DNA of 64,000 bases, taken from positions 1 to 64,000 of the forward strand of contig NZ_CABVMM010000002.1 in the NCBI RefSeq assembly GCF_902499555.1, given 5' to 3'. How positions within the stretch are numbered: position 1 is the first letter of the stretch; each line of letters begins with the position of its first letter. The translations under genes were made by a program, and so were the position numbers. The notes under the pieces were generated by a model. It saw nothing but the letters and a program-made list of their open reading frames with translations. It had not been told where the DNA came from and did no database searches. The DNA comes from Mesonia oceanica (lineage in GTDB: Bacteria; Bacteroidota; Bacteroidia; Flavobacteriales; Flavobacteriaceae). Below, in pieces: positions 63,812 to 64,000 of the stretch.

Positions 63812-64000
63812 TAATACGTAATTATATATTGTCTTTTTTGCTTTTGTTTCAACTATCATGTAAAGATAAAAATGAAACAAATAATCAAATAAATATTGTA
63901 AGTGAAGACAATGTAGCTGAAGAATCTTATATTAAAAAATATTTTAGTACTACTGATATACCATATCTTTTAAAGGAAGAAGTTGATTCAATTTTGGTTA
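63808..64000 (+). CDS. Lipoprotein, possible immunity protein (partial)
   Basis: ATG 63808 overlaps the stop of the 1020-aa gene (ATGA), and the frame stays open to the window end (64 codons). The signal IIRNYILSFLLLFQLSC has a lipobox Cys at about residue 18, followed by the charged lead KDKNETNNQ. A periplasmic lipoprotein translationally coupled to a possible cell-wall hydrolase is a common effector/immunity layout. The remainder lies outside the window. Confidence 0.7.
   Translation, partial: MIIRNYILSFLLLFQLSCKDKNETNNQINIVSEDNVAEESYIKKYFSTTDIPYLLKEEVDSILV

Overview
AT-rich chromosomal window from a member of the Bacteroidota, most likely a marine-type Flavobacteriaceae. Supporting signs are the TANNTTTG-type -7 promoters, frequent TTG starts without Shine-Dalgarno sites, a type IX secretion C-terminal signal on one protein, and the SSCxxxxx/CK lipoprotein style. 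No rRNA, tRNA or CRISPR was seen.

Region 1 (1 to about 13 kb) looks like an integron-type gene cassette array without an integrase in the window. Single, mostly unknown + strand genes alternate with attC-like sites. In each cassette the first ~10 bases (GTTRGC...) are the reverse complement of the ~10 bases directly after that same cassette's gene, as expected when a circular cassette is opened at G^TT of its own attC. Compact sites have perfect L''/L' arms (6845-6854/6941-6950; 7475-7484/7605-7614; 12847-12855/12976-12984). Five longer ~300-bp sites carry the same recombination ends, and three of them contain an antisense C-terminal remnant of an IS110/IS1111-family transposase, a group known to target attC sites. 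The array is interrupted by a Crp-like regulator, a seven-repeat FG-GAP protein with a T9SS tail, and a decayed IS30-family transposase.

Region 2 (13 to 30 kb) is mainly ordinary chromosome: a WYL regulator, a VOC protein, a metalloprotease, an LRR protein, an LprI-like protein, GalE, a Pmp3-like peptide, a VanX-type dipeptidase, a helicase, an FNT transporter, an aldehyde dehydrogenase and an esterase. It also holds a membrane protein plus histidine kinase pair, an AAA+ ATPase of the contractile-injection type (27433), and an HsdR-like nuclease-fold protein.

Region 3 (30 to 36 kb) is a tandem polymorphic-toxin-like array. One full-length lipoprotein (30467-32515) is followed by a membrane protein, then by three more rounds of 'orphan C-terminal domain + membrane protein'. 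One membrane gene carries a frameshift in an A8 tract, and a dead 15-codon stub lies at the end. The layout is that of toxin C-terminus/immunity expansion.

Region 4 (36.7 to 60 kb, minus strand) is a complete extracellular contractile injection system (eCIS). In transcription order it has a DUF4255 cap, an unknown 253-aa protein, the sheath, two tube proteins, DUF5908, a DUF4157 protein, a LysM tube-associated protein, a spike, a gp25-like protein, a baseplate J protein and a fibre-like protein. A second operon holds a GH18 hydrolase, a two-TM protein, a PAAR-like DUF4280 protein, a second baseplate protein and the tape measure. A LuxR-type response regulator on the + strand splits the two operons. 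The DUF4157 protein carries a C-terminal nitrilase-superfamily domain with a visible Glu-Lys-Cys triad, making it a candidate cargo enzyme. An HNH nuclease beside the locus has a similar Q/L-rich N-terminus. To the right, a 1020-aa protein with a C-terminal M15-like zinc motif overlaps a truncated lipoprotein gene by ATGA, like an effector/immunity pair. Diverged inverted copies of a ~100-bp interspersed repeat sit at 30.0 kb and 59.7 kb, bracketing regions 3 and 4.
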